Shown one piece after another: positions 17,244-26,426 of a DNA stretch of 49,265 nt. The notes under the pieces are model-generated. The model ran no database searches, had not been told where the DNA came from, and saw nothing but the letters and a program-made list of their open reading frames with translations. The translations under genes were made by a program, and so were the position numbers. The stretch's first letter is position 1. Each line of letters opens with the position of its first letter. The DNA comes from Thermoguttaceae bacterium. Lineage in GTDB: Bacteria; Planctomycetota; Planctomycetia; Pirellulales; Thermoguttaceae. Location: assembly GCA_029975295.1 (NCBI GenBank), contig JARKPK010000117.1:1-49265 (forward strand), given 5' to 3'.

Positions 17244-17642
17244 GCCGGGCCAATCGCAACCAGCGGCGATCGACGCGGCAACGCCCGGTTGTACGCCAAC
17301 AAGCTGCCAAGCGGCAAATAGCCTGCCGCGGGGCACCAGCCTGCCAAGCGATTTCAGCCTGCCGCGCGGTGATGGGCTGCCGCGCAGTGATGATTGCCTC
17401 GGCAATGGTTTATGCAATGGCGCTGGATTATGGAATGGTAACGGCCTGCCGCCCAGCGACGGAAAAGCGGGCTGCGCTTGCACCCGCCGCTTCAGCGATG
17501 GGGAGGAATACGACAACACCGTTTTTTGCAACGCTTCGGTCATCGTCGTACGTGAAGTTTGGATAGGAGGCGAACGGCCCACACGACGCTCGGAAACGGC
17601 GCTGGGCCGCTTGCCGCACAACGCAATAGGGAGAACCACACG
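17244..17642. other. Spacer between GH9 and beta-helix genes
   Basis: 399 bases with the tandem repeat described at 17302-17394 and no gene that I can support. Confidence 0.5.
17302..17394. repeat. 18-bp tandem repeat in the GH9/beta-helix spacer
   Basis: Five degenerate units start at 17302, 17320, 17338, 17356 and 17374, exactly 18 bases apart, each beginning like AGCCTGCCGCG. The last two units match at 14 of 18 positions. One frame reads as six-residue units (SLPRGT, SLPSDF, SLPRGD, GLPRSD) without a start codon, so this may be a minisatellite or a coding relic. Confidence 0.6.
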
Positions 17643-19730
17643 ATGCAATCATCGGAATCATCTCTGAGGCAGTCGGCCGCTGGGACGATCAACCTCGGCC
17701 GCGGGATTGTTATGGCGATCTTTTTCGGCGCGGCAGCCATTGGGCTTGCACGCGCAGCGGCCGGGGCCGACTTCTTCGTCGCCCCGGGCGGCAACGACGC
17801 CCAGCCCGGCACGCGCGAACAGCCGTTCGCCACGGTGGAAAAGGCCCTTTCGGCCGCCGCCGGCGCCGGGCCGTGCACCATTTGGCTCGCCCCCGGCGAG
17901 TATTGCGTGGAAAACGGATTGAGGCTCGATGGGCGGCACTCGGGCGCTGCCGATCGGCCGTTCGAAATCCGCGGCATCGAGCCGCGCAAGGCCCATCTGA
18001 GCGGCGCGCGGATCGTCTCGGGCTTTCGCCCGATTTCGCCGGAGGAAGCCAAGCCGCTTATCTCCGCCGAGGCCCGCGAAAAGGTCGTCGTCGCCGACTT
18101 GAAGGCCTTAGGGTTTCCACCCCTGGCGGACCTGCCCGACGCCCACCGCGACCACGGCCGCGAAGAGGTGATCTTCGGCGACGAACCGATGCAATCTGCC
18201 CGTTGGCCCAACGAAGGATTTGTCGAGTTCGATGAGGTGACCGACTCGGGCGCCTCGGGCGTCACCCATTGGGTCGAGCGCGAAGTCTATCGGCCCGGGG
18301 CGTTCCGCTTTCCCGGCGATCGGCCGAAAAACTGGGACTTTTCGCGCGGCGTGTGGTTGCACGGCTTTTGGTGCTACGAGTGGAGTGATGAAGTGCTCAA
18401 GGCCGCCTCGTACGATGCTGCCTCGGGCGAACTGCGTTTGGCGGCCAAGCATCGCTACGGGGTTGGCTCGCCTACAAACAAGAAAGCGAAGCATCCCTTC
18501 TACGCCCTTCATGTTTTCGAAGAACTCGATCGGCCCGGCGAATACTATCTCGACCGTAAGAACAACCGTCTCTACTTCTGGCCGCCGCGCGACCTTTCGG
18601 CCGCGACTGTCCGGCTCACCCTCTGCCGCCGTCCGTTGATCCGCGCCGATGGAGTTAAGCACCTCGTTCTCCGCGACCTGGTGATCGAGAACGGCTGCGA
18701 TGCCGGGATCGTTATCACCAACGGCCACGGCTGCCGCGTGGAAAACTGCTTGGTGCGCAACACAGGCCGGCAGGGAATGACGCTGGCCGGGACGGAAATG
18801 GTCGCCTCGCGCTGCGAAGTGACGGCCACCGGCGGGCTGGGGATCACCATCTCCGGCGGCGACCGCAAGACGCTCACACCCGGCAAGTGCGTGATCGAAC
18901 ACTGCCATGTGCATCACGTGGGCCGATGGAACTGGGAAGGCGGCCGATGCGCCACGATGTACGGCTGCGGCAACCGGATGGCCAACAACCTATTTCATCA
19001 TGCGCCCACCGGGGCCGTTTCCTACGGCGGCAACGAGCACCTGCTCGAACTGAATTCCGTGCACGACGTGTGCATCCACTATGCCGACGTGGGCGTGTTC
19101 TACACCGGTCGCGATTGGGCCAGCCGCGGCAACGTGGTTCGATGGAACTTCGTTCGCGGCGTGGCGCCCAAGGGCGGCTTTGGCGCGCAGGCGTTCTACC
19201 TCGACGACTGCGACAGCGGCGATTTCGTCATCGGCAACATCGTATTCCGCTGCGGCAATCGGGCGGTAGTGATCGGCGGCGGCCGCGACAACGTGATCCG
19301 CGGCAACATTTTCATCGATCAGCCGATCGGCGTGCATGTCGATGCCCGCGGACCGCGGGGGATCGTCTTCGATCGGCCCGACTCGTGGAACCTGCTGGCC
19401 AAATGCCAGCAGCTCGAGTATCAATCGCCGCTGTGGCGCCAGCGGTATCCCGCGTTGGCCCGAGTAATGGACGAGAGCCCTGTCATGCCCCTGGGCAACG
19501 TGATTCGCAGCAACATCATGATCGGCGTGCGTCTGCCCTTCGATCTGAAGAAGGGCGTCGATCCGGCCTGGCTCGATCAGGCCGACAACGTCGAACGCCC
19601 CTTGAGCGATTATCCCGGTTTGATCAACGACGCACTGCCGACGAAGCTCGACCTCAAGCAGTTGCCCAAGCTCTGGGCCGACGTGCCCGGCTTCGAGCCA
19701 ATCCCCATCGATCGGATCGGCCCGAAATGA
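17643..19730 (+). CDS. Secreted right-handed parallel beta-helix protein
   Basis: 695 residues from the ATG at 17643, preceded by GGGAG; an in-frame extension to 17559 lacks a ribosome site. A signal peptide runs to about residue 40 (IFFGAAAIGLARAAAGADFF). The stretch DFFVAPGGNDAQPGTREQPFATVEKAL is the standard opening of beta-helix surface proteins of the pectate-lyase-like (DUF1565/PbH1) type. Helix coils with the repeated pattern of Val/Ile/Asn turns run from about 340 to 600 (LVIENGCDAGIVITNGHGCRVENC, GNIVFRCGNRAVVIGGG, RDNVIRGNIFID). Members bind or cleave polysaccharides, often as lyases or glycosidases. No catalytic residue can be assigned. It follows the GH9 gene in the same direction. 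Confidence 0.85.
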   Translation: MQSSESSLRQSAAGTINLGRGIVMAIFFGAAAIGLARAAAGADFFVAPGGNDAQPGTREQPFATVEKALSAAAGAGPCTIWLAPGEYCVENGLRLDGRHSGAADRPFEIRGIEPRKAHLSGARIVSGFRPISPEEAKPLISAEAREKVVVADLKALGFPPLADLPDAHRDHGREEVIFGDEPMQSARWPNEGFVEFDEVTDSGASGVTHWVEREVYRPGAFRFPGDRPKNWDFSRGVWLHGFWCYEWSDEVLKAASYDAASGELRLAAKHRYGVGSPTNKKAKHPFYALHVFEELDRPGEYYLDRKNNRLYFWPPRDLSAATVRLTLCRRPLIRADGVKHLVLRDLVIENGCDAGIVITNGHGCRVENCLVRNTGRQGMTLAGTEMVASRCEVTATGGLGITISGGDRKTLTPGKCVIEHCHVHHVGRWNWEGGRCATMYGCGNRMANNLFHHAPTGAVSYGGNEHLLELNSVHDVCIHYADVGVFYTGRDWASRGNVVRWNFVRGVAPKGGFGAQAFYLDDCDSGDFVIGNIVFRCGNRAVVIGGGRDNVIRGNIFIDQPIGVHVDARGPRGIVFDRPDSWNLLAKCQQLEYQSPLWRQRYPALARVMDESPVMPLGNVIRSNIMIGVRLPFDLKKGVDPAWLDQADNVERPLSDYPGLINDALPTKLDLKQLPKLWADVPGFEPIPIDRIGPK

Positions 19731-20091
19731 CAATTCGACGACTGCCGCAGGTCCGCCGGCAGAGCAATAACAACCAGAACGACCCGGGCCGTGCCGGCGG
19801 CCCGCAGGGCCTTCGCCAATATGCCGGGCCGAAAAGGCTGCTAAGCCGGCTTCGTACAGACCGAAGCCGTCGCCTGCTCGCATTATCGCCCCTGCGAGAA
19901 GATATGATCGGACGATGCGGCCGCCTTCGCCTTGATCGTTGCCATCTCGACAGGCGCACAAGTCTGCCGTCGATGCCGGGCCGACGCAATTCCGTGATGG
20001 GACGTTAAAGTGAGCCGGCGCGGCAAGGTCGAGCCTCGCCGCGCCGGTTGGTCATCATGTCGATGGGCGAGTGACCCGATCGTTCGCGCGA
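19731..20091. other. Spacer between convergent genes, with terminator hairpin
   Basis: No gene seen in 361 bases; the only clear structure is the hairpin at 20015-20047. Confidence 0.55.
20015..20047. terminator. Likely bidirectional terminator hairpin
   Basis: Perfect 10-bp arms CCGGCGCGGC and GCCGCGCCGG, with inner AGG/CCT pairing around TCGAG. It lies between the convergent beta-helix and prenyltransferase-repeat genes. There is no long T run, so efficiency is uncertain. Confidence 0.6.
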
Positions 20092-21792
20092 TTACAGCGG
20101 GAAGTTCTCGTCCACGCTCTGCGAGCGATAGATCGGCAAGTGGCGGTAATACACCTCAAGAATCATCGTGCCCATGGCGGTGCAATAGAGTCGGCCGCCC
20201 GACTCGTTCGCGTGGCCGCTCTCTTCATACCAACTGCCGGTTTCGTGGCCTTTTTGCGCCTGGGTGTTGATCAGTTGATCGCGCATCACGTTGTTCCACT
20301 TCACCCACTCCTCGCCTTCCCAGTGCCGGAGCACTTGCGTGGCGTAGTAGTTGTAGTAGAAGTCGTTCTTCGAAGGCCCGCGGTTGCTCAGCCATTTCAC
20401 GCCGCGTTGCAAGGCGGGGTTGTCCTTCTTCCAACCCAAGTACATCCGGCAGAGCAAACCGATCGCGGTTGTCGCCGGCCCCTCACCCGGCCCGGTGTAG
20501 CCGTAATTCGCCCCGCTGTTGCTTTGCACGGCATCGAGAAAGTCGAAAGCCTTCTTCACCGTAACCGGCGGCACGCGCAAGTAGGCCATGTGTCCGCTTT
20601 TCAGCGCCATGATTTGCCAACCGACCACCGATGTGTCGCCCGGCTGACGAATCTGATAGCGCCAGCCGCCGCCGACGGGATCTTGGGCGTAGGCGATGAA
20701 ATTGATGGCCGCCTGCGCCGGGTTCTGAAGGGCCCGATCTTGCGTCATCGCATAGGCCTCGCACAGGGCAATCGAACAGATGCCGTGCGAGTACATATTG
20801 CCCTGGTTCTCGTGCATCGACCCGCCCTGCGGGCTGAGCTTCATGTTGCTGACGATGTAGTACAGCCCGCGTTGGACGGTTTGCTGATAGCGGCCGGTCT
20901 TCTGCGTGTGGCCCGCGCCCAAAAACGGAAGAAGCGCCAAGCCCGTGGCCGCCAGACGGGCCTTATCCGACTTGCCCGAATGCCGGCATTGGCCGCGGCA
21001 CTGCGGCACCGCCGTCAGATCGATCGACCACCCGCCGTCGGGCATTTGGTGATCGGCCAGCCACTTCAGCGCCAACGCCACCGCCCGCTCGCTGCGTTCG
21101 TTGCCGCCGGCGCGGGCGACAAGCCCTGCCTTGCCCGATCCGCGGCCGTCAACGCCGCTGCCCGAATAGGCCCCGACGGTCGCCATCAAATCGTTGCGCG
21201 GCGCCTTCTCGAGCCCGAAATCGGTTAGATCCACCGCCACGGCCGCCGCATCCAAATCGGTGGCGGGCGAAATGTCCATTTCGCTGTCAACCGGAGCCTC
21301 GTTGGTGATCTCCGTTACGGTTACGTCCATCGGATCCATCAACGGCTCGTCCATCGGCTCGTCGAGTTGATCGAGCTCTTCCTCCTCAGTGATGGCCGTT
21401 ACCACTTCAATGCGCTTCTGAGCGGCAGCGCCGTCGTTGAACCAAAGCGCCAACACAAGGAACCCGACCATGTGAACGACCATGCTGGCCAACCAACTGG
21501 GCAGCATCAGCATCAGGGTTTTCGAGAAGCTCTCGTCTTCTTCACCGGTGTCGGCTTCTTCTTCGGGTTCGGCCTGTTTCGCCGCTGCCTGCTTGATGGG
21601 CTTCTCCGCCGCCTTCGCCGGCTTGCCGGCCGGAGCGGCCGCCGCCGGCGCTGCTTTCTTCAGCGGCTTGGCCGCAGGCTTGGCAGGGGTCTTCGCCTCG
21701 GCCTTGGCCCCGTTTTCCGCAACCGCATCGCCGGCCACTTCCACGGCGTCTACGGCTTCCTCTTCCGGTTTGTTCAGATTTTCGTCCGCCAT
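20092..21792 (-). CDS. Membrane-anchored prenyltransferase/squalene-oxidase-repeat protein
   Basis: 566 residues. Residues 1-95 are a Lys/Ala/Pro/Glu-rich cytoplasmic tail with KPAAKP-type repeats; one transmembrane helix follows (about 100-125, LASMVVHMVGFLVLALWF), then an acidic linker (140-200). From about 235 the sequence has the alpha/alpha-barrel repeats of the squalene-hopene cyclase/prenyltransferase superfamily (ALKWLADHQMPDGGWS, FIAYAQDPVGGGWRY, SNSGANYGYTGPGEG). The DxDD cyclase motif is not visible, so it is not a terpene cyclase; planctomycetes have many such repeat proteins of unknown role. TolA/TonB-like layout (charged tail, one helix, exported domain) suggests envelope work. 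Confidence 0.85.
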   Translation of the reverse strand: MADENLNKPEEEAVDAVEVAGDAVAENGAKAEAKTPAKPAAKPLKKAAPAAAAPAGKPAKAAEKPIKQAAAKQAEPEEEADTGEEDESFSKTLMLMLPSWLASMVVHMVGFLVLALWFNDGAAAQKRIEVVTAITEEEELDQLDEPMDEPLMDPMDVTVTEITNEAPVDSEMDISPATDLDAAAVAVDLTDFGLEKAPRNDLMATVGAYSGSGVDGRGSGKAGLVARAGGNERSERAVALALKWLADHQMPDGGWSIDLTAVPQCRGQCRHSGKSDKARLAATGLALLPFLGAGHTQKTGRYQQTVQRGLYYIVSNMKLSPQGGSMHENQGNMYSHGICSIALCEAYAMTQDRALQNPAQAAINFIAYAQDPVGGGWRYQIRQPGDTSVVGWQIMALKSGHMAYLRVPPVTVKKAFDFLDAVQSNSGANYGYTGPGEGPATTAIGLLCRMYLGWKKDNPALQRGVKWLSNRGPSKNDFYYNYYATQVLRHWEGEEWVKWNNVMRDQLINTQAQKGHETGSWYEESGHANESGGRLYCTAMGTMILEVYYRHLPIYRSQSVDENFPL

Positions 21793-22807
21793 GGTCCTCT
21801 ACTCCATTGCTCTGGTCGCACCGAACATCCGGCACGAGCGCAACGCGATTCCCCAAATTCGGGCGATTGCGCCCTGATCCGATTCTGCCGCGGGATCAGA
21901 GCTGCCGCCTTATCCCTGCCGAAAAGACACACCGCACCAACACCGCCGACCGCCGGGCCCTCAACCGCACCCAGACGAGCGACCACACCGCGGCCTGGCA
22001 ACAACACATCCCCTCGCCGGGAAAAATGACTTCCCGCCGTTGCGTTCCTTCACATCAAATCAGTGAACCCGCCTCACCCATCCAGAGTACAAGCTGCCGC
22101 AGCGAAAAACAAGCACCGCGACCGGGCGAACGGCCCCGCTGACCCCCACACCACCGGACGGCTAAGCTGGCCGAATCGCCACCCGATCCGCCGTCCCGCT
22201 GCCGCACGCCCCGCCCGGCCGGTTGCGGCCAACCGATGCCTCGGCTCGACCCCAGCCCAGGGGGCCGACCACCGCACAGCCCGCCAACCTACCAGCCGTG
22301 ACGGGCTGTGCATGCGGCCTGCCTTAGTAGAGTTCGGGCGAGGCTCCCAATACTATTCCCCTTCGTTCGTGCAGCGCACCGGTCGGCCTGGGCCAAACAC
22401 TCAGCCACTGGCCCGCGCGAACAGCCAAGTGTTCATCCATTCACCATTTACCAAGGGGGCCATCAAGCGGCCGCCAGCCGGCCAGTTGGTTTGTCGCGTT
22501 GCACCTGGCGGCAGTCTGCCTTTGCGCCAAGAGCGTTTCCCCGTATATTATGGGGTTTACACAAGGGAGGCCCGGCCGGCGGGTTAACTCCCCTTGCGAT
22601 GCCGCGAATCGCAAACGGGCAAAACAACCGCCGGGAAACCGATTTCGCAAACGGCAGGCTTGTTCCGCGGTTGCGTTGCTTCTCTGAGGGTCGAATAGGT
22701 TCCGGTGAGTCGGCCGCGGCAGTCCAGCCGTCGTTTTCGACGTGGCGATCGACAGTTGCGATGGCACGCCGGTTGACGTTCCATTTCGTGTTACGGAGAG
22801 GGCCCTA
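21793..22807. other. Gene-poor 1-kb spacer
   Basis: No coding frame with recognisable domains. An isolated A+T-rich patch (TATATTAT) lies near 22543-22551, possibly a -10 element, but I find no convincing -35. Probably upstream regulatory DNA of the gene at 21792 and of the small gene at 22808. Confidence 0.45.
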
Positions 22808-22906
22808 ATGGCGAAACCCACTCGAAACCACAAGAAGGCCAACCACGGCAAACGCCCGGCCAACCCCAAGGCGCGTCGCGCCAAGCGATGGGTCGTGAAG
22901 ACCTGA
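22808..22906 (+). CDS. Very small, highly basic protein (32 residues)
   Basis: ATG at 22808 with GGAGAG eight bases upstream, and TGA at 22904-22906. The peptide begins MAKPTRNHKKANHGKRP and has 13 Lys/Arg and 2 His among 32 residues, with no acidic residue. This composition is like small ribosome-associated proteins such as bTHX, but I cannot show homology. A clean ribosome site, a very biased composition and an otherwise empty neighbourhood argue for a real gene. Alternative: a chance open frame. Confidence 0.6.
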   Translation: MAKPTRNHKKANHGKRPANPKARRAKRWVVKT

Positions 22907-23261
22907 GTCGATACGACCGAACGCCTGACGGCGGACGGCCGAACGTGTTCGGCATTGCTTTCGGGATGCGCGTGCCGCATGGAGTTGCGGCCGGAAAAAT
23001 CGCCGTCGCAGCCGATCGGCGCCAACGCCGGATCGGTTCGTACAATTAGGCGTTTTACCGGTCCAAAGCGTGCGGAGCCGCCAAATCCAAGGCACTTTTC
23101 GCGGCGCGGCTTCGCACAGCGCCGTGTTTGGGAACTCGGACGTTGTCAAATTGCGTTGTCGAGGCCCACAATCAGAGTGCAACAGGCCGGTGGCGGGATT
23201 CTGTCTCTAGAGAGCTGCCGCGGAGTTGAATGGGTTTTCTGAGGAGCAGAAGGAGCCGGGT
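22907..23261. other. Spacer before the FabZ-like gene
   Basis: 355 bases; no gene, hairpin terminator or convincing promoter seen. Confidence 0.4.
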
Positions 23262-23777
23262 GTGCCCAAGAAACCGCTGTTGATCGATCCGAACCAAATC
23301 GACTTGACGCATGTGGTTGCCGACCTCGAAGAGATCCGGCGGCACAATCGCCAACGCTTCGAGATGGAACAACTGACGGCCATCTGCCTGGAAGACACCC
23401 AGAACTTCCTTTGCGTGGGCTACAAAGACATCGGCCCGGACGATTTCTGGACCCGCGGCCATTTCCCCGGAATGCCGCTGATGCCCGGGGTGATTATGTG
23501 CGAAGCCGCCGCGCAGTTGGCAAGCTACTTCAGCAAACGCCATCAATTGATGGAAGGAATCATCGGATTCGGCGGCCTGGAAGATGTCCGCTTCCGCGGG
23601 GTCGTTCGTCCCGGCGACCGCTTCGTCATCGCCTGCAAAATGCTGAAAGTGCGGCGGACGATCATGACCTGCGAGTTCCAATGCTTTGTTCGCGGCGATC
23701 TGGTGTGCGAGGGCATCATCAAGGGCGTGGCCCTGCCGGTCGAAGAGCTGAGCACCGGCACGGGCGGCGCGGCCTGA
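23262..23777 (+). CDS. fabZ: FabZ-like 3-hydroxyacyl-ACP dehydratase
   Basis: 171 residues from the GTG at 23262, chosen because AGGAG lies six bases upstream; an in-frame TTG at 23226 has no such site. The hot-dog fold motif is complete: GH67FPGMPLMPGV with catalytic His67 and Glu81 in CEAAAQ. FabZ removes water from 3-hydroxyacyl-ACP in fatty-acid elongation in the cytosol. At 171 residues it is slightly longer than typical FabZ (about 145) because of an N-terminal extension (MPKKPLLIDPNQIDL). Planctomycetes carry several paralogues, so this copy could serve a specialised lipid pathway. trmB follows after 208 bases. Confidence 0.85.
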   Translation: MPKKPLLIDPNQIDLTHVVADLEEIRRHNRQRFEMEQLTAICLEDTQNFLCVGYKDIGPDDFWTRGHFPGMPLMPGVIMCEAAAQLASYFSKRHQLMEGIIGFGGLEDVRFRGVVRPGDRFVIACKMLKVRRTIMTCEFQCFVRGDLVCEGIIKGVALPVEELSTGTGGAA

Positions 23778-23985
23778 CCCTCGGTTTTCAAAGCCCGCGG
23801 CATCGGCCAATCGCCGGCGTTGGCGCGGTCCGCCGCCGGCTCGCGCCGCCGTGGGGGCGCCGCCCGTGAGGTTTTCTGCGGGCCCTGTCGCCGTAATGAT
23901 GCCGCCCGGGAGGTTGCGCAACGCTCAGCCGCTTGTTCGAGCACCGCTGCGATCTCGCGGCCGACTGTCTGCAATGGAATGAATC

Positions 23986-24651
23986 ATGGGCCGACGCTCG
24001 GTGCCGAAGATCGATCCGAACCTTGACCTCAGCCGGCATCTGTTCGCGCTCGAACAGATCGATCAGCCGTTCGATCCACGGGCGGTCTTCGGCCGGCCCG
24101 GGGCGCTGCAAATCGAGGTGGGATCGGGCAAAGGGCTCTTTCTGCGCAATGCAGCCGCTGCCGATCCCGAAGGGCTCTTCCTCGGAATCGAATTGGCGCA
24201 CAAGTATGCCCGCTACGCGGCCGCGCAACTGGCCAAGCGCGGGCTTGCCAACGCCGCGCTGATCGACGGCGACGCCTTGGCCTTCTTCTCGCGCTGGCTC
24301 GCCGACCGTTCGGCACAGGCCGTTCATGTCTATTTTCCCGATCCTTGGTGGAAGAAGCGGCATCGCAAACGCCGAGTGATGAACGAAGGCTTTCTGGCCG
24401 ACGTCGAGCGAACGCTTCAGCCGGGCGGCACACTCCACTTCTGGACCGACGTGGAAGAGTATTTTCAATCAACTTGCGAGCTGATCGCTCGCAGCACTTC
24501 GCTCTTGGGCCCGTTTCCCGTAGCCGAATCGCCGGCCGACCACGACCTCGACTATCGGACGCACTTCGAACGCCGCATGCGGCAGCACAACGAGGCCGTT
24601 TTTCGGGCCGAATACCGCAAAGGGCCGGTCGGCGACACGGCCTCGCCCTGA
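23986..24651 (+). CDS. trmB: tRNA (guanine-N7-)-methyltransferase
   Basis: 221 residues. The SAM-binding loop is LQIEVGSGKGLFL (about 41-53), the second acidic position is in FLGIELA, and the TrmB signature YFPDPWWKKRHRKRR is intact near 116-130, with the C-terminal THFERR segment also present. The enzyme makes m7G46 in the variable loop of tRNA using S-adenosylmethionine. Length matches the bacterial family. It is convergent with the Dabb gene. Confidence 0.95.
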   Translation: MGRRSVPKIDPNLDLSRHLFALEQIDQPFDPRAVFGRPGALQIEVGSGKGLFLRNAAAADPEGLFLGIELAHKYARYAAAQLAKRGLANAALIDGDALAFFSRWLADRSAQAVHVYFPDPWWKKRHRKRRVMNEGFLADVERTLQPGGTLHFWTDVEEYFQSTCELIARSTSLLGPFPVAESPADHDLDYRTHFERRMRQHNEAVFRAEYRKGPVGDTASP

Positions 24652-24757
24652 CTCGACCGGCAAACTCGCGGCAGCGCGCGGCGCCGGCCAAGGCCTCCGC
24701 GGGCCAAGGCGTTTTTGCACCAACGGGCCGCTTTCTGTGGGCAAGCCGCCCCGCCGG

Positions 24758-25162
24758 TCAGCGGGCCGCTGCGTAATCGACCACCAGCACCTTGTCGAGA
24801 TGCGGCTTGAGGACATCGACGAACGCTTTGTGCGCCGGATGCGGAAGATAGGCGTCGCGGGCTTTCGCGTCTTTGAACGTCACCAAGAAGCAATGCGTGA
24901 ATCCCTGAGCCAGCCCTTCGGGACTGTTGTCGGTTCCCCATTCGAAATCGGCGATTTCCGGAATCTGGTCGGGCAGCTTGGCGAAGGCGTCGGTGATCTT
25001 CTTCACGTCGGCCTCGCTGGTTCCGTCTTTGAACTTGAAGAGAACCACGTGCCGAATCATTCCCAACGCCGGGTTATCGAGCCGGCGGCGCACGGTTTCG
25101 CCCAAGGCCGTCAGCGATGCGCACACTCCCACGATGGTCAACATCACGGCGAGCTTCTTCAT
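24758..25162 (-). CDS. Exported Dabb (stress-responsive A/B barrel) protein
   Basis: 134 residues from the ATG at 25162, with AGGAA upstream; the longer frame to 25456 has no supporting signal. Residues 1-22 form a Sec signal (MKKLAVMLTIVGVCASLTALG). The mature part is a single Dabb ferredoxin-like domain: IRHVVLFKFKDGTSEADVKKI, the middle FEWGTDNSPEGLAQGFTH and the closing HPAHKAFV. Dabb proteins form dimeric barrels; functions vary and none can be assigned. Confidence 0.85.
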   Translation of the reverse strand: MKKLAVMLTIVGVCASLTALGETVRRRLDNPALGMIRHVVLFKFKDGTSEADVKKITDAFAKLPDQIPEIADFEWGTDNSPEGLAQGFTHCFLVTFKDAKARDAYLPHPAHKAFVDVLKPHLDKVLVVDYAAAR

Positions 25163-25278
25163 TTGGAGGTTCCTTATGTTCTCGAAACAAGGGGAAAAAT
25201 CGGTCTTCCAAGGCGAATCGACCGTCGGCGCACAACCGACCACTGAAGCGCCCTCCGCTTCCGAAAAGGCTTTTCGAG

Positions 25279-25770
25279 TCAATCGTCGCCAACCAGATCG
25301 TTCTCTGTCAGCAGGCTGAAGCCCTTTCGGGCCAAGGTCTCTAATCCCAGGTCGGTGTTGTCCACCATCAAGGCCACGGCCGCACGCCCCCGCGGCTGAA
25401 CAAAAAGCGGATAGGCATGCAGAATATTCACCTCGGCCTGCAACAGGGCGGTGCAAACAGCCAACAGGGGCTGGGGCGTTTCGGGCAGTTCGACGCCGAT
25501 CAGGTCGCTTTCAATCAGGGCCAAACCGGCCCGTTCCAAAACCTCGCGGCCTTGCTCGGGATGACTCAACAGAAAACGGACAAAAGCGCATTCGGCCGAA
25601 TCATTGATCGAAACGGCGACGATCCGCACCAGCGTGCCCTCAAAGCGACGGACCACTTCGAGCAGTTGGCCCACCCGGTTCTCCATGAACACGGTGAACT
25701 GACGCAGCGTGGGGTAGTTTCGGCCGCGCAGCGTGCCGGCCTCGCCGCCAGAGGTTCCGTGGACGTTCAT
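25279..25770 (-). CDS. ACT-domain regulatory protein
   Basis: 163 residues from the ATG at 25770, which has AGGAG seven bases upstream. It contains two ACT-like beta-alpha-beta units: FTVFMENRVGQLLEVVRRFEG (about 24-90) and PLLAVCTALLQAEVNILHAYPL (about 98-155). ACT domains bind amino acids and regulate metabolic enzymes; as no catalytic domain is attached, this is a stand-alone sensor, probably cytosolic. It ends 117 bases before the Dabb gene on the same strand and may be cotranscribed with it. Confidence 0.83.
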   Translation of the reverse strand: MNVHGTSGGEAGTLRGRNYPTLRQFTVFMENRVGQLLEVVRRFEGTLVRIVAVSINDSAECAFVRFLLSHPEQGREVLERAGLALIESDLIGVELPETPQPLLAVCTALLQAEVNILHAYPLFVQPRGRAAVALMVDNTDLGLETLARKGFSLLTENDLVGDD

Positions 25771-26426
25771 GCGGTGGCTCCTGCCGCTGGGTGGTTTGGC
25801 CTGTCCGCGGGCGCTGCGGGGCCGACAGCAAAACCGCGGCCGACCGCTGCGCAACGCGTGAGAACCATTATTGTCCCCGAGAACGGGATTGCAATGACGC
25901 CGACTGTCGCGAGGCGTATTTTTCGACAATAGCGCAAGGTCGCTTTGGCGGAGTCTGTCTGATTCTCCAGCTTCGGATCAAGCCGTTTGGCGCGCCCTTT
26001 TCGGCCCAAGATCGCCGACTCCTCCGCAACGCCGTTTGCCGCGCCAAGGGCAATCGCTTGACGATCGCCAGTGGCGAACTTAGGCTGGGTGGCATGTTCG
26101 GCGCCGCAGATCGGCCCTGCCGCTGTATCGGGCCCGAAAAGCGGAGAGCTCGCTGCTGGGAAGAGGCGGCGCAATCTGCTCGGCGGCGCGGCTGCGGCGG
26201 CCGAAAAAATGCCGAGCGATTGCGACACGTTCGCTCGCCCGTCGTTGTATATGCCGGTTTTCGGTGAACACGAAGTGAGTTCTTTGCTGCCGCGCGAAAC
26301 CGGCCCTGCCCGTCAACCGCCTTGCGTTGCCGATCAGAAGCGCGATCGACGCTGATCAACCATTGCGCGCATCGCGGGCGGTGAGTTCGAACAATACATC
26401 GATGCACTCAGTCAAGGAGTCTGCCA
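25771..26426. other. Spacer between divergent ACT and DUF6807 genes
   Basis: 656 bases between divergent genes. I see no coding frame with domains, no repeat and no strong promoter; presumably it holds the promoters of both neighbours. Confidence 0.4.
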
